Shown here: in pieces, positions 7,888 through 15,995 of the stretch
How the letters are laid out: every line of letters starts with the position of its first letter
How positions within the stretch are numbered: position 1 is the stretch's first letter
From: Hyphomicrobiales bacterium
GTDB taxonomy: Bacteria; Pseudomonadota; Alphaproteobacteria; Rhizobiales; Beijerinckiaceae
Length of the DNA: 32,887 nucleotides
Assembly: GCA_026400555.1 (NCBI GenBank)
Contig: JAPLOW010000089.1
Span: 1 to 32,887 of the forward strand
Direction of reading: 5' to 3'
The notes under the pieces: model-generated
Database searches by the model: none
Told to the model about the DNA's origin: nothing
What the model saw: only the letters and a program-made list of their open reading frames with translations
Translations under genes and position numbers: made by a program

Positions 7888-9009
7888 ATGAGTGGCGCTG
7901 CGCCTCCTTCCCTGCGCGGGGCCGCGCTGCTGGCCGTGTTCGAACGCGAGGGTTACCGCCCTGTTGAGCCCGCCATCCTGCAACCGGCAGACATCTTCCT
8001 CGATGTCTCGGGCGAAGACCTGCGCAAGCGGATGTTCATGACACAGGATGCCGAGGGCCGTGACATGTGCCTGCGGCCGGACTTCACCATTCCGGTCTGC
8101 CGCGACCATCTCAGCCAGTACCGTGACGGCGACATCGGGGCCTATGCCTATCTCGGTCCGGTCTTCCGCATGCGCAGCGGCGAGAGCGGTGAGTTCCTGC
8201 AGGCCGGCATCGAACTCCTCGGACGCAGCGATATCGAGGCGGCGGATGCGGAGGTTCTGGCGCTCACGGTCGAGGCCGTTGCCCTGGCCGGCCTTGCCGC
8301 GCCCCAGACCAGGCTTGGTGACGTAGCGGTAATCAGGGCTCTCGTGAAGGCGCTGAAGGTGCCGCCCACCCCGGCGCGCCGCCTGATGCGTGCGATCAGC
8401 GCCGGCAAGGGAGCAGAGGCCATCACCGCAGTCGCATCGGTCGCGGGGACGCAGGGCTTCGCCCAGCCAGGCCTGATCGCGGCCCTTCAGGGGCAGGACC
8501 CCGGAGCGGCGAAGTCCTTCGTCGAGGACATCCTCGCGATTGCCGGAATTTCCAGCGTGGGCGGCCGCAGCGCCGGGGACATCGCCGCGCGTTTCCTCGC
8601 CAAGGCCAGCGAACAGCAGTCCGTGCCGGACGAGGCGCAGGCCATTCTCGGCCGTGTGCTGGCCGTGGAGGGAGACCCGGACCACGCTGCTGTGCAGCTC
8701 CGGCGCATCGCCGACGAGGCCGGGCTCGATCTGTCGGCCGAACTCGACGCTTTCGAGGCTCGCACCGGCTTCATGGCGGCGCGGGGTCTCGATGTCGGCG
8801 CCATGCAGTTCAGCGCCGGCTTCGCGCGCAATCTCGATTACTACAGCAGCTTCATTTTCGAACTGCATGACCCCGCGCCCGGATCGCCCAAGCCGGTTGC
8901 CGGCGGCGGGCGCTATGACTCGCTGCTCAGCCGGCTGGGGGCTGCCGCACCGGTTCCGGCTGTCGGCGCCTCGATCTGGCTCGACCGCTTGAACGGGAGG
9001 CCGGCATGA
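7888..9009 (+). CDS. hisZ: ATP phosphoribosyltransferase regulatory subunit
   Basis: HisZ is a catalytically dead histidyl-tRNA synthetase paralogue that binds HisG and makes the first step of histidine synthesis active and feedback-sensitive. The 373-residue product shows the class II synthetase-like core: EPAILQPADIFLDVSGEDLR, MCLRPDFTIPVCRDH, AYLGPVFRMRSGESGEFLQAG (motif 2 like) and ARNLDYYSSFIFELHD with a late GGGRYDSL. Start ATG 7888 gives the N-terminus seen in Bradyrhizobium-type HisZ. Its 3' end overlaps hisG by 4 bases (ATGA), indicating translational coupling. I see no histidine-rich leader peptide in the 129 bases upstream. Confidence 0.92.
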   Translation: MSGAAPPSLRGAALLAVFEREGYRPVEPAILQPADIFLDVSGEDLRKRMFMTQDAEGRDMCLRPDFTIPVCRDHLSQYRDGDIGAYAYLGPVFRMRSGESGEFLQAGIELLGRSDIEAADAEVLALTVEAVALAGLAAPQTRLGDVAVIRALVKALKVPPTPARRLMRAISAGKGAEAITAVASVAGTQGFAQPGLIAALQGQDPGAAKSFVEDILAIAGISSVGGRSAGDIAARFLAKASEQQSVPDEAQAILGRVLAVEGDPDHAAVQLRRIADEAGLDLSAELDAFEARTGFMAARGLDVGAMQFSAGFARNLDYYSSFIFELHDPAPGSPKPVAGGGRYDSLLSRLGAAAPVPAVGASIWLDRLNGRPA

Positions 9010-9989
9010 AAGGGGAGCTTGATCCGGCTCTGGTCCTCGCAGTTCCATCAAAAGGGCGGCTGCAGGAGAACGCCGCCGCCTTCTTTGGCCGCGCCGGGCT
9101 CGGCTTCGTTCAGCCGCGCGGTGAACGCAACTATCGTGGCGCCATCAAGGGCCTCGGCGATATCGAGATCGCTTTCCTGTCCGCCTCCGAGATCGTCGCC
9201 CAGCTTGCCTCGGGGGCAGCTCACCTCGGCATCACAGGCGAGGATCTGGTGCGCGAGCAGATCGCGGACGTACCCGGAACGGTCGAACTCCTGACCTCGC
9301 TCGGCTTCGGTCAGGCCAATGTGGTCGTGGCGGTTCCGCAGGCCTGGATCGATGTGGCCCGGATGGCCGATCTCGATGACATCGCCGAAGACATGCGCCT
9401 CAGGCACGGACGCAAGCTCAGGGTCGCGACCAAGTATATCAACCTCACGCGGCGCTTCTTCGCGGAGAACGGCGTCACCGATTACCGCATCGTCGAGAGC
9501 CTGGGCGCGACCGAGGGCGCGCCCGCAGCCGGCACCGCGGAGGTTATCGTCGATATCACGACCACCGGCTCGACCCTGGCGGCCAATGCGCTCAAGGTGC
9601 TGGACGACGGGGTCATCCTTGCGTCAGAGGCCAATCTTGTGGCTTCTCTGAAGGCGCAATGGGGACCCCGCGCCCGCAAGGCAGCGCATGCGATCCTGAC
9701 GCGCATCGCGGCGGAGGAAGTCGGCCGTGCGGTTCATGAGGTCAGGGCGCGCCTCGACGTGGTCGACCAGGCGCTCGCGGACAGGCTGGGCCGGGAGCAC
9801 AAGGCCCGCCTGCCGTTCGGGCTTGAGGCTCCGGGCGGTATCGTCACCATTTACTGCCCCCGCGCCGCCGGCTTTGCGCTGGTGGACGATCTCAGGGCCC
9901 TCGGCGCGACCGACGTGACGATGCGGTCGCTCGACTATGTCTTCCGGCAGGACAATCCTTTGCTCGACCGGCTGATGGCGCGCATCTGA
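9006..9989 (+). CDS. hisG: ATP phosphoribosyltransferase catalytic subunit
   Basis: HisG condenses ATP with PRPP to phosphoribosyl-ATP, the committed step of histidine synthesis. The catalytic part shows VPSKGRLQENAAAFF, GAAHLGITGEDLVRE, KLRVATKYINLTRRFF and the PRPP loop EVIVDITTTGSTLAANAL. At 327 residues it is much longer than the short (about 210-230) HisG that usually pairs with HisZ. The last 60-odd residues (GGIVTIYCPRAAGFALVDDL onwards) resemble the C-terminal ACT-like domain of long HisG. Such extended HisG next to HisZ is known in Bradyrhizobium relatives. The start overlaps the hisZ stop (ATGA). Confidence 0.93.
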   Translation: MKGELDPALVLAVPSKGRLQENAAAFFGRAGLGFVQPRGERNYRGAIKGLGDIEIAFLSASEIVAQLASGAAHLGITGEDLVREQIADVPGTVELLTSLGFGQANVVVAVPQAWIDVARMADLDDIAEDMRLRHGRKLRVATKYINLTRRFFAENGVTDYRIVESLGATEGAPAAGTAEVIVDITTTGSTLAANALKVLDDGVILASEANLVASLKAQWGPRARKAAHAILTRIAAEEVGRAVHEVRARLDVVDQALADRLGREHKARLPFGLEAPGGIVTIYCPRAAGFALVDDLRALGATDVTMRSLDYVFRQDNPLLDRLMARI

Positions 9990-10008
9990 GCGAACCGGCG
10001 CAAACCCC

Positions 10009-10042
10009 AAAAAAGGAGGCCACCCCGGGGGAGAGGTGGCCT
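10009..10042 (-). terminator. rho-independent terminator of aceB (minus strand)
   Basis: A perfect 8-bp stem AGGCCACC (10017-10024) / GGTGGCCT (10035-10042) with a 10-base loop. On the minus strand it is followed by two C and then six T (10014-10009), so it is oriented to end transcripts from the malate synthase gene. It lies 28 bases past the hisG stop, so the hairpin may also affect hisG message ends, but it has no T tract in that direction. Confidence 0.75.
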
Positions 10043-10188
10043 CGCAGGGACGATCTGGCCGGGGGAGTGGCCGATCGTGATGGGGAAGGAAGTCCCGAAG
10101 GGCTTCATGGGAGTATACGTAGTCTCCCGTAGACCGGATCAACAGCCGCATAAAAAAATTCCAGCGGCTGCGTGACGCGCGCCTAGGC

Positions 10189-11799
10189 CTAACCTTTGAT
10201 CATCTGATAGGCCGGCAGCGTCAGGAAGTCCGCGAAGTCCGGCGCCAGCGACATCTCCTTGAAGAGCTTCGCCGCCTCCGGGAAGCGCCCACCACTGAAC
10301 GCAGCGTCACCGATCTCGGCCTTCACCTTGTCCATTTCCTCGGCGTAGACCGTCTCGAACCAGGCCGGCGTGACCTTGCGGCCGCCTTCCAGTTCGACGC
10401 CGTACTTGATGAACTGCCAGATCTGGGCGCGCGAGATCTCGGCCGTCGCTGCATCCTCCATCATGTTGTAGATCGGCACCGCGCCGCGGCCACGCAGCCA
10501 GGCTTCCATGTACTGCACGCCGACGCGGATGTTTTCGCGGAAGCCGGCTTCGGTGCGGGTGCCCGTGTGCGGCTCCAGAAGATCGGCGCGGGTGACCTGC
10601 GCATCCTCGCGCAGTTTGGAAAGCTGGTTCGGCATCGGCATCATGCGGTTGAACACCTCCATGGCCACCGGCACGAGGTCCGGATGCGCCACCCAGGTGC
10701 CGTCATGGCCGTTGCCTGCTTCACGCTCCTTGTCGGCCTTGACCTTGGCGAAGGCGGCGGCATTGGCCTCGGGATTGTTCTTGATCGGGATCTGCGCCGC
10801 CATGCCGCCCATCGCGAAAGCTCCGCGCTTGTGGCAGGTCTTGATCAACAGGAGCGAATAGGCCTGCAGGAATGCCTTGCTCATCACCACCTGCGAGCGA
10901 TCCGGCAGCACGTAGTTGGGGTTCTTGGCCAGCTTCTTGATGTAGGAGAATATGTAGTCCCAGCGGCCGCAGTTGAGGCCGGCCATGTGGTCCTTCAGTT
11001 CATAGATGATCTCGTCCATCTCGAACGCCGCCGGCAGCGTCTCGATCAGGACCGTGGCCTTGATGGTGCCGATCCTGAGGCCGAGCACGCCCTGCGCGTG
11101 GACCATGACGTCGTTCCAGAGCCGCGCCTCAAGATGGCTTTCCATCTTCGGCAGATAGAAATATGGACCCGAACCCGCCGCGATGGCGGATTTGGCATTG
11201 TGGAAGAGATACATGCCGAAATCGAACAACGATCCGCTCATCTCCTCGCCGTCCACCGTGACATGCGCTTCCATCAGGTGCCAGCCGCGTGGGCGCACGA
11301 TCAGGACGGCGGGGGTGGGGCCAAGCCTGTAGGCCTTTCCGGTAACGGCATCCGTGAAGTCGAGCTTGCCGGCCCAGCGGTCCTTGAGGTTGAGCTGACC
11401 CTCGATGCAGTTGGTCCAGGTCGGCGAGTTGGCGTCCTCGAAGTCGGTCATGAAGACCTTTGCGCCGCAGTTCAGAGCATTGACCACCATCTTGCGGTCG
11501 GTCGGGCCGGTGATCTCGACGCGGCGGTCCTGCAGGTCTGCCGGGATCGGCGCAACCTTCCAGTCGCCGTCGCGGACGTGCTTGGTCTCGGTCAGGAAGT
11601 CAGGCGTCTCACCGGCGTCGAAACGCTTCTGGCGCTCGGCGCGCAGGGCGAGCAAGCGCCTGCGGGTGGCATCGAAACGGCGATGCAGATCCGCAACGAA
11701 GGCAAGCGCGTCGTGGGTGAGGATCTCGTCAAAGCGGGCGTTCATGGCGCCCGTGACGGCGAAGCCCTTTGTCAAGGCGGTGTTGCTGGTGACAGACAT
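10189..11799 (-). CDS. aceB: malate synthase A
   Basis: Condenses glyoxylate with acetyl-CoA to malate, the second step of the glyoxylate shunt used on acetate and fatty acids. The product is 536 residues, the size of type A enzymes (about 530) and much smaller than type G. Visible landmarks are the catalytic Arg in GPTDRKMVVNALNCGAKVFM, the Mg-binding region MTDFEDANSPTW, the PROSITE-like signature KDHMAGLNCGRWDYIFSYIK, and the late acid motif NMMEDAATAEISRAQIWQ. ATG 11799 is preceded by AGGAG at a good distance; an upstream in-frame ATG (11850) lacks this. No aceA is in the window. A 13-bp palindrome lies 65 bases upstream and a terminator downstream. Confidence 0.95.
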   Translation of the reverse strand: MSVTSNTALTKGFAVTGAMNARFDEILTHDALAFVADLHRRFDATRRRLLALRAERQKRFDAGETPDFLTETKHVRDGDWKVAPIPADLQDRRVEITGPTDRKMVVNALNCGAKVFMTDFEDANSPTWTNCIEGQLNLKDRWAGKLDFTDAVTGKAYRLGPTPAVLIVRPRGWHLMEAHVTVDGEEMSGSLFDFGMYLFHNAKSAIAAGSGPYFYLPKMESHLEARLWNDVMVHAQGVLGLRIGTIKATVLIETLPAAFEMDEIIYELKDHMAGLNCGRWDYIFSYIKKLAKNPNYVLPDRSQVVMSKAFLQAYSLLLIKTCHKRGAFAMGGMAAQIPIKNNPEANAAAFAKVKADKEREAGNGHDGTWVAHPDLVPVAMEVFNRMMPMPNQLSKLREDAQVTRADLLEPHTGTRTEAGFRENIRVGVQYMEAWLRGRGAVPIYNMMEDAATAEISRAQIWQFIKYGVELEGGRKVTPAWFETVYAEEMDKVKAEIGDAAFSGGRFPEAAKLFKEMSLAPDFADFLTLPAYQMIKG

Positions 11800-11863
11800 G
11801 GGCGGTCTCCTGAAGGTGCCGGCGATGGCGAACTCGTGATCGACCGGCATCGGAGGGATGTTA

Positions 11864-11876
11864 TCATTCAGAATGA
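11864..11876. promoter_or_regulatory. 13-bp palindrome upstream of aceB
   Basis: TCATTC-A-GAATGA is a perfect palindrome in an A/T-rich stretch 65 bases before the aceB start. The position fits an operator. The regulator is not identified. Confidence 0.35.
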
Positions 11877-11934
11877 CTATCGCCGAAAGTGGCTAGAATA
11901 TCAGATCAGTATTTCTAAATCGGAACAAATCACG

Positions 11935-11964
11935 TTGGCATCACGACAGCGTGAGCCCTGTAAC
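11935..11964 (+). promoter_or_regulatory. candidate promoter and operator of the thioredoxin gene
   Basis: TTGGCA (11935-11940) and TGTAAC (11959-11964) are spaced by 18 bases. The spacer holds a palindrome TCACG-ACAG-CGTGA (11941-11954), a likely protein-binding site. The thioredoxin start is 68 bases downstream. This is pattern matching only. Confidence 0.35.
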
Positions 11965-12031
11965 GAACGGGTAGGGCGGCACGAAACCAGTGGAACAGGT
12001 CCAACATCCACGCCTGTCAACGGAGGCTCCC

Positions 12032-12409
12032 ATGAAGCTCTTTCTCGCTGCCCCTATCGCCATTCTGATGGCTGCGCCAGCGATGGCCGGTGAATTCAAG
12101 CCCTACAACAAGGCGGAATTCGACAAACTGATCGCCACCGGACAATCGGTTCTTGTCCATGTGCAGGCCGACTGGTGCCCGACCTGCAAGCGTCAGTTGA
12201 AGGTCCTCGGCCCGATGCTCAACGATCCAGCAAATGCCCGGATCACGGCCGTGACCGTGAATTTCGACACCGAGACAGCCTTCAAGCAGGCCAACAGGAT
12301 CGGCGGCCAGTCCACGCTGATCATCTACAAGGGTGGCAAAGAAGTGGCCCGCTCTGTTGGCGCCACCGATGCCACGGCGATTGGTAATCTGATCGCAAAG
12401 GTTCGCTGA
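12032..12409 (+). CDS. periplasmic thioredoxin-fold protein with WCPTC site
   Basis: A 125-residue exported thioredoxin-like protein. The signal peptide (MKLFLAAPIAILMAAPAMAG) is probably cleaved after AMA, and the thioredoxin fold follows with QADWCPTCKRQ (Cys49 and Cys52). The position of the nearly invariant cis-proline is occupied by Ser94 in GGQSTLIIYKGG (usual pattern: xPTLLLFK). It probably passes electrons from the adjacent CcdA-like membrane protein to an unknown periplasmic client. GGAGG lies 6 bases before the start. The first 14 residues of the longer open frame are not used in this model. Confidence 0.88.
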   Translation: MKLFLAAPIAILMAAPAMAGEFKPYNKAEFDKLIATGQSVLVHVQADWCPTCKRQLKVLGPMLNDPANARITAVTVNFDTETAFKQANRIGGQSTLIIYKGGKEVARSVGATDATAIGNLIAKVR

Positions 12410-12487
12410 GCACGACGAACGCGCCGCGCCTCCCTGTCTTTCCAATCGGCAGGGAATGGCTGCGGTCGCGTCAGCGGGGACATTCGC

Positions 12488-13204
12488 ATGCTTGCCATCC
12501 TGTCATCCTACGCAGCGGGGATGCTGACGACGCTGAACCCGTGCGTGCTGCCGGTCCTGCCGATCATCATGGCAACCGCCTTCCAGGGCGGCCGCTTCGG
12601 TCCGCTCGCCCTCGCGACGGGGCTGTCATTCAGCTTCACGTCGATCGTGCTGGTTGTTGCGGCGACCGGCGCTTTCTTCGGCCTTGACCCCTCGGTTCTA
12701 AGGACCGCCGCCGCGATCATGTTCATCCTGGCCGGCTGCCTGTTCCTGTTCAGGCGTCTGCAGGACGGCCTGGCAACGCTCATGCAACCCCTGGCCGATC
12801 GCGCCAATGCGCTGTCGACGGGTGCAGACACCGGTTCCCTGTTTGGTCAGTTCGGTATCGGGCTACTGCTCGGCGTTGTCTGGTCACCCTGTTCCGGACC
12901 GGCGCTTGGCGCGGCGATCGGGCTTGCAACCCAGGCGGACGGGTTGAAGGATGCGGCGCTGCGGATGGCCTTCTTCGGACTTGGCGCCGGGACCGTTCTT
13001 GCCGGTATCGCCTATGGTTCCCGCGCGGCCATGTCCGCCAACAAGGCGCGACTGATGCGCTTCGCAACGGCTGCAAAGCCGGTCGCCGGGGCCGTCTTCA
13101 TCGGAGTCGGCCTTCTGGCCCTGACCGGTTACGACAAGGTGCTTGAGCGCGCCATGACCGAGGCCATGCCGGACTGGCTGATCAATCTGACAACGTCGAT
13201 CTGA
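12488..13204 (+). CDS. CcdA/DsbD-like membrane thiol-disulfide transporter
   Basis: A 238-residue polytopic protein with about six membrane helices and the paired redox cysteines of the CcdA/DsbD family: Cys19 in the TLNPCVLPVLP motif of helix 1 and Cys135 in VVWSPCSGPALG of helix 4. Such proteins carry electrons from cytoplasmic thioredoxin across the membrane. With the exported thioredoxin 78 bases upstream it forms a two-gene version of what DsbD does in one polypeptide. It could serve cytochrome c maturation or another reductive repair route; no ccm genes are near. Its stop codon lies in the palindrome TGATCA shared with the convergent uppP stop. Confidence 0.88.
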   Translation: MLAILSSYAAGMLTTLNPCVLPVLPIIMATAFQGGRFGPLALATGLSFSFTSIVLVVAATGAFFGLDPSVLRTAAAIMFILAGCLFLFRRLQDGLATLMQPLADRANALSTGADTGSLFGQFGIGLLLGVVWSPCSGPALGAAIGLATQADGLKDAALRMAFFGLGAGTVLAGIAYGSRAAMSANKARLMRFATAAKPVAGAVFIGVGLLALTGYDKVLERAMTEAMPDWLINLTTSI

Positions 13205-14005
13205 TCACCCGAGCGCGATGATCAGCGCCAGCCCGATGCTGCCCACCGCGATGCGCCAGTAGGCGAAGGGCTTGAAGCCGTAGTTCGACACGATGTCGAG
13301 CAGCTTGCGGACCACGACGAGGCCCGCCAGGAAGGCCGAGACGAAGCCGATCGCGATCAGGGCGACATTGTCGGCGCTGAGCTGCTTGTAGCTCTTGAGC
13401 AGATCATAGGCGAAGGCGCCGGCCATGGTCGGCATGGCAAGGAAGAAGGAGAACTCGGCCGCCGCCCGCTTGGACGCCCCCAGCAGCATCGCGCCGACGA
13501 TCGATGAACCCGAGCGCGACACGCCCGGCACCATGGCGAGGCACTGGATCAGGCCGATCTTGAGGTACATCAGGGTCGGGAACGCCATGGCGTCATCGTG
13601 CTTCACCTCAAGATCGAGGTCATCGACGACGAGCAGGATCAGGCCGCCCGCGATCAGGGTGCAGCAGACCAGAAACGGGTTGAACAGCACACCCTTGATG
13701 AAGCCATGCAGCAGAGCGCCGAAGAAGGCGGCCGGCAGGAAGGCCAGCAAAACGCCGAACACGAAGCGGCGCGCTGCGGCGCTCGACGGCAGCGTGACGG
13801 CCACATGCCAGAGCTTGCCGAAATAGACCGAAAGGATCGCGAGGATCGCCCCAAGCTGGATCAGGATCGCAAAGGTCTTGCCGAAATCATCGTCGCCAAT
13901 GCCGAGGAAATGGTCGAGCAAGAGCAGATGGCCCGTCGATGAGACGGGGATGAACTCGGTCAGTCCCTCGACCAGCCCCAGAACCAGCGCCTTGATGTAG
14001 TCCAT
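13205..14005 (-). CDS. uppP: undecaprenyl-diphosphatase
   Basis: UppP (also called BacA, unrelated to the BacA peptide transporter) removes a phosphate from undecaprenyl diphosphate in the cytoplasmic membrane, recycling the lipid carrier for peptidoglycan and polysaccharides and giving bacitracin tolerance. The product is 266 residues with about eight helices and both conserved motifs: [20 protein letters not shown] near the N-terminus and [14 protein letters not shown] in the middle, which carries the catalytic Arg/Ser cluster. I chose ATG 14005 ([10 protein letters not shown]) over an in-frame ATG at 14050. The gene is divergent from the GST-family gene. Confidence 0.95.
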   Translation of the reverse strand: MDYIKALVLGLVEGLTEFIPVSSTGHLLLLDHFLGIGDDDFGKTFAILIQLGAILAILSVYFGKLWHVAVTLPSSAAARRFVFGVLLAFLPAAFFGALLHGFIKGVLFNPFLVCCTLIAGGLILLVVDDLDLEVKHDDAMAFPTLMYLKIGLIQCLAMVPGVSRSGSSIVGAMLLGASKRAAAEFSFFLAMPTMAGAFAYDLLKSYKQLSADNVALIAIGFVSAFLAGLVVVRKLLDIVSNYGFKPFAYWRIAVGSIGLALIIALG

Positions 14006-14078
14006 GTCGCGACAGACCCTTTCTCCGGCCAAGCTGATCGCCTGCCCCATCCGCCTTCACGGCAACGACCGAATCGGG

Positions 14079-14107
14079 TTGTGGGCAACGCTTTCGGGTT
14101 CTATACG
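14079..14107 (+). promoter_or_regulatory. candidate promoter for the GST-queG-epimerase operon
   Basis: TTGTGG (14079-14084) and TATACG (14102-14107) with a 17-base spacer, 57 bases before the GST-family start in a divergent intergenic region. A plausible vegetative promoter by spacing and sequence. Confidence 0.4.
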
Positions 14108-14163
14108 CGGGGACCCTTCCGCACCACCCGGCGCATGGTCCAGACCCTCGCCGGCCAACCCAG

Positions 14164-14871
14164 ATGCCAGAAGACTTCATGCCGCGCCTCATCCATGCCC
14201 CGTTCTGCCCGCACTCGCGTTTCATCCGTCTTGTCATGGGCGAGATGGGCATGGAGGCGGACCTGGCGGAGGAGCGCGCCTGGGAGCGGCGGCCCGAATT
14301 CCTCAGCCTCAATCCGGCCGGAACGACGCCCATACTGATCGAGGAAAGCACGCTGGTGGTGCCCACCGCCGATGTGATTTCCGAGTATCTTGATGAGACG
14401 CGGGGGCTTGCGCTCGGCGAACGGCGGCTTCTGCCCGATCCGCCAGCAGAGCGCATCGAAGTGCGACGGCTGACGAACTGGTTCAATCACAAGTTCTTCG
14501 ATGAGGTTTCCGGGCCGCTGACGCTCGAGAAGATCAACAAGCGCTTCATGCGCAATGACGAAGGCGGTGGACCGCCTGACACAGTCTCGATCCGGGCCGC
14601 GCGCAACAATGTGCGTTACCACCTGCAGTATATCGGCTGGCTGACCGCCCGGCGGAACTGGCTTGCCGGACCCAACATGTCCTATGCTGATCTTGCTGCC
14701 GCCGCCCACCTGTCCTGTGTGGACTACCTCGGCGATGCAGCCTGGGATGAGAGCGAAGGCGCGCGCGCATGGTACGCGAAGATGAAGTCCCGCCCGAGCT
14801 TCCGCCCGCTGCTCGCCGACCGCGTGGCCGGCATGGCGCCCTCGGCGACCTACGACAACCTCGACTTTTGA
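14164..14871 (+). CDS. glutathione S-transferase family protein, possible FzlA
   Basis: A 235-residue GST-fold protein. The N-terminal thioredoxin-like half holds [19 protein letters not shown] and [13 protein letters not shown] (cis-Pro loop); the rest is an all-alpha C-terminal domain ending in YDNLDF. The context, sandwiched between uppP and queG, and the C-terminal acidic/aromatic tail bring to mind FzlA, the alphaproteobacterial GST-like protein that binds FtsZ filaments and sets constriction rate. That assignment is inference from context and recall of the family; a plain GST is the safe call. A second in-frame ATG at 14179 is an alternative start. The 3' end overlaps the queG start codon. 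Confidence 0.75.
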   Translation: MPEDFMPRLIHAPFCPHSRFIRLVMGEMGMEADLAEERAWERRPEFLSLNPAGTTPILIEESTLVVPTADVISEYLDETRGLALGERRLLPDPPAERIEVRRLTNWFNHKFFDEVSGPLTLEKINKRFMRNDEGGGPPDTVSIRAARNNVRYHLQYIGWLTARRNWLAGPNMSYADLAAAAHLSCVDYLGDAAWDESEGARAWYAKMKSRPSFRPLLADRVAGMAPSATYDNLDF

Positions 14872-15995
14872 CCCCGGCAGCCCTGAAGCAGGCGGTTCTG
14901 GCGAGGGCGAGGACCGAAGGCTTCGGCATCGTGCGCGTGACCACGCCTTCGGCTATTCCGGACGCCGCCCGCCGGCTCAGGCAATGGCTCGACGCCTCGT
15001 ACCACGGGACGATGGACTGGATGGCCGACCGGGCCGACTGGCGCGGCGATCCGGCGCGGCTCTGGCCGGAGGCGCGCTCGGTGATCATGCTCGGCCTGTC
15101 CTACACGCCGCCGCACGACCCACTGGCGGTCCTCGCGGAGCCTGAAAAGGCGGCGCTGTCGGTCTACGCGGCCCGGCGGGACTATCACGATGTGATCAAG
15201 GGCAAGCTCAAGACAGTGGCTGGAGCGCTGACTGCCAGCGACGCTGCCATCAAGGTCTTCGTCGACACCGCGCCAGTGATGGAAAAGGCGCTGGCCGAGG
15301 CCGCGGGGCTCGGCTGGCAGGGCAAGCACACGGTGCTGGTGTCGCGCGAGCATGGCTCTTGGCTGTTCCTGGGCGCGATCTTTACCAGCGCCGAGCTACC
15401 GGCGGATGAAGCCGGAACTGACCATTGCGGCCGCTGCACGCGCTGTCTCGACATTTGCCCGACCAAGGCCTTCCCGGCGCCCTATGTGCTGGATGCGCGG
15501 CGCTGCGTCGCCTATCTGACCATCGAGCATGCCGGCCATATCGACCGTGACCTGCGCCCCGGCATCGGCAACAGGGTTTTCGGCTGCGATGACTGCCTCG
15601 CAATCTGTCCTTGGAACAAGTTCGCGGACGCCGCCCGCGAATCGCGTTTGGCCCTTCGGGAGGACCTTCTCGGGATGCCGCTGTCCGCCCTCGCGGCGCT
15701 CGGTGATGCATCCTTCCGCAGGCTGTTCGCGGGCACGCCGGTCAAGCGGACGGGGCGGGACCGTTTTGTGCGCAATGTCCTGATCGCCATCGGCAACTCG
15801 GACGCAGCCGAACTGGGCGACGTTGCGCAAGCGCGGCTTGACGACGCCTCGCCACTGGTGCGCGCCATGGCGGTCTGGGCGCTGGCGCGGCTAGCGCCAG
15901 GGCGCGCGCGTGAGCTCGCCGCCGGATTGGCGCAGATGGAGACCGATACCGCTGTGCAGGCCGAGTGGCGCACCGTGCTGGACGGTGCCGCATGA
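14868..15995 (+). CDS. queG: epoxyqueuosine reductase
   Basis: QueG uses cobalamin and two 4Fe-4S clusters to reduce epoxyqueuosine to queuosine in the wobble base of tRNAs with GUN anticodons. The 375-residue product shows [20 protein letters not shown] with the likely catalytic Asp133, cluster cysteines [12 protein letters not shown] (187, 190, 193, 197) and [13 protein letters not shown] (240, 243, 247), and a HEAT-like helical tail. I start it at TTG 14868, overlapping the GST stop as TTGA. The upstream ATG at 14769 would overlap the GST gene by more than 100 bases and adds non-family residues. The 3' end overlaps the epimerase start (ATGA). tRNA-modifying activity depends on a corrinoid supply not encoded here. 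Confidence 0.93.
   Translation: MTPAALKQAVLARARTEGFGIVRVTTPSAIPDAARRLRQWLDASYHGTMDWMADRADWRGDPARLWPEARSVIMLGLSYTPPHDPLAVLAEPEKAALSVYAARRDYHDVIKGKLKTVAGALTASDAAIKVFVDTAPVMEKALAEAAGLGWQGKHTVLVSREHGSWLFLGAIFTSAELPADEAGTDHCGRCTRCLDICPTKAFPAPYVLDARRCVAYLTIEHAGHIDRDLRPGIGNRVFGCDDCLAICPWNKFADAARESRLALREDLLGMPLSALAALGDASFRRLFAGTPVKRTGRDRFVRNVLIAIGNSDAAELGDVAQARLDDASPLVRAMAVWALARLAPGRARELAAGLAQMETDTAVQAEWRTVLDGAA

Noticed and set aside
7054-9051. 665-residue minus-strand open frame over olsB and hisZ
   Set aside because: Shadow of two well-supported genes, with no motif of its own.
10143-10170. CAGCCGC/GCGGCTG inverted repeat with A-rich loop between hisG and aceB
   Set aside because: Loop of 14 bases with no T tract beyond the stem in either direction; the better terminator is at 10009-10042.
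10567-12093. 508-residue plus-strand frame opposite aceB
   Set aside because: Antisense to malate synthase; His/Arg/Val-rich translation without a motif.
12432-12454. CCCTG/CAGGG inverted repeat between thioredoxin and ccdA genes
   Set aside because: Only 5 bp with a 13-base loop and no T run; likely chance in GC-rich DNA.
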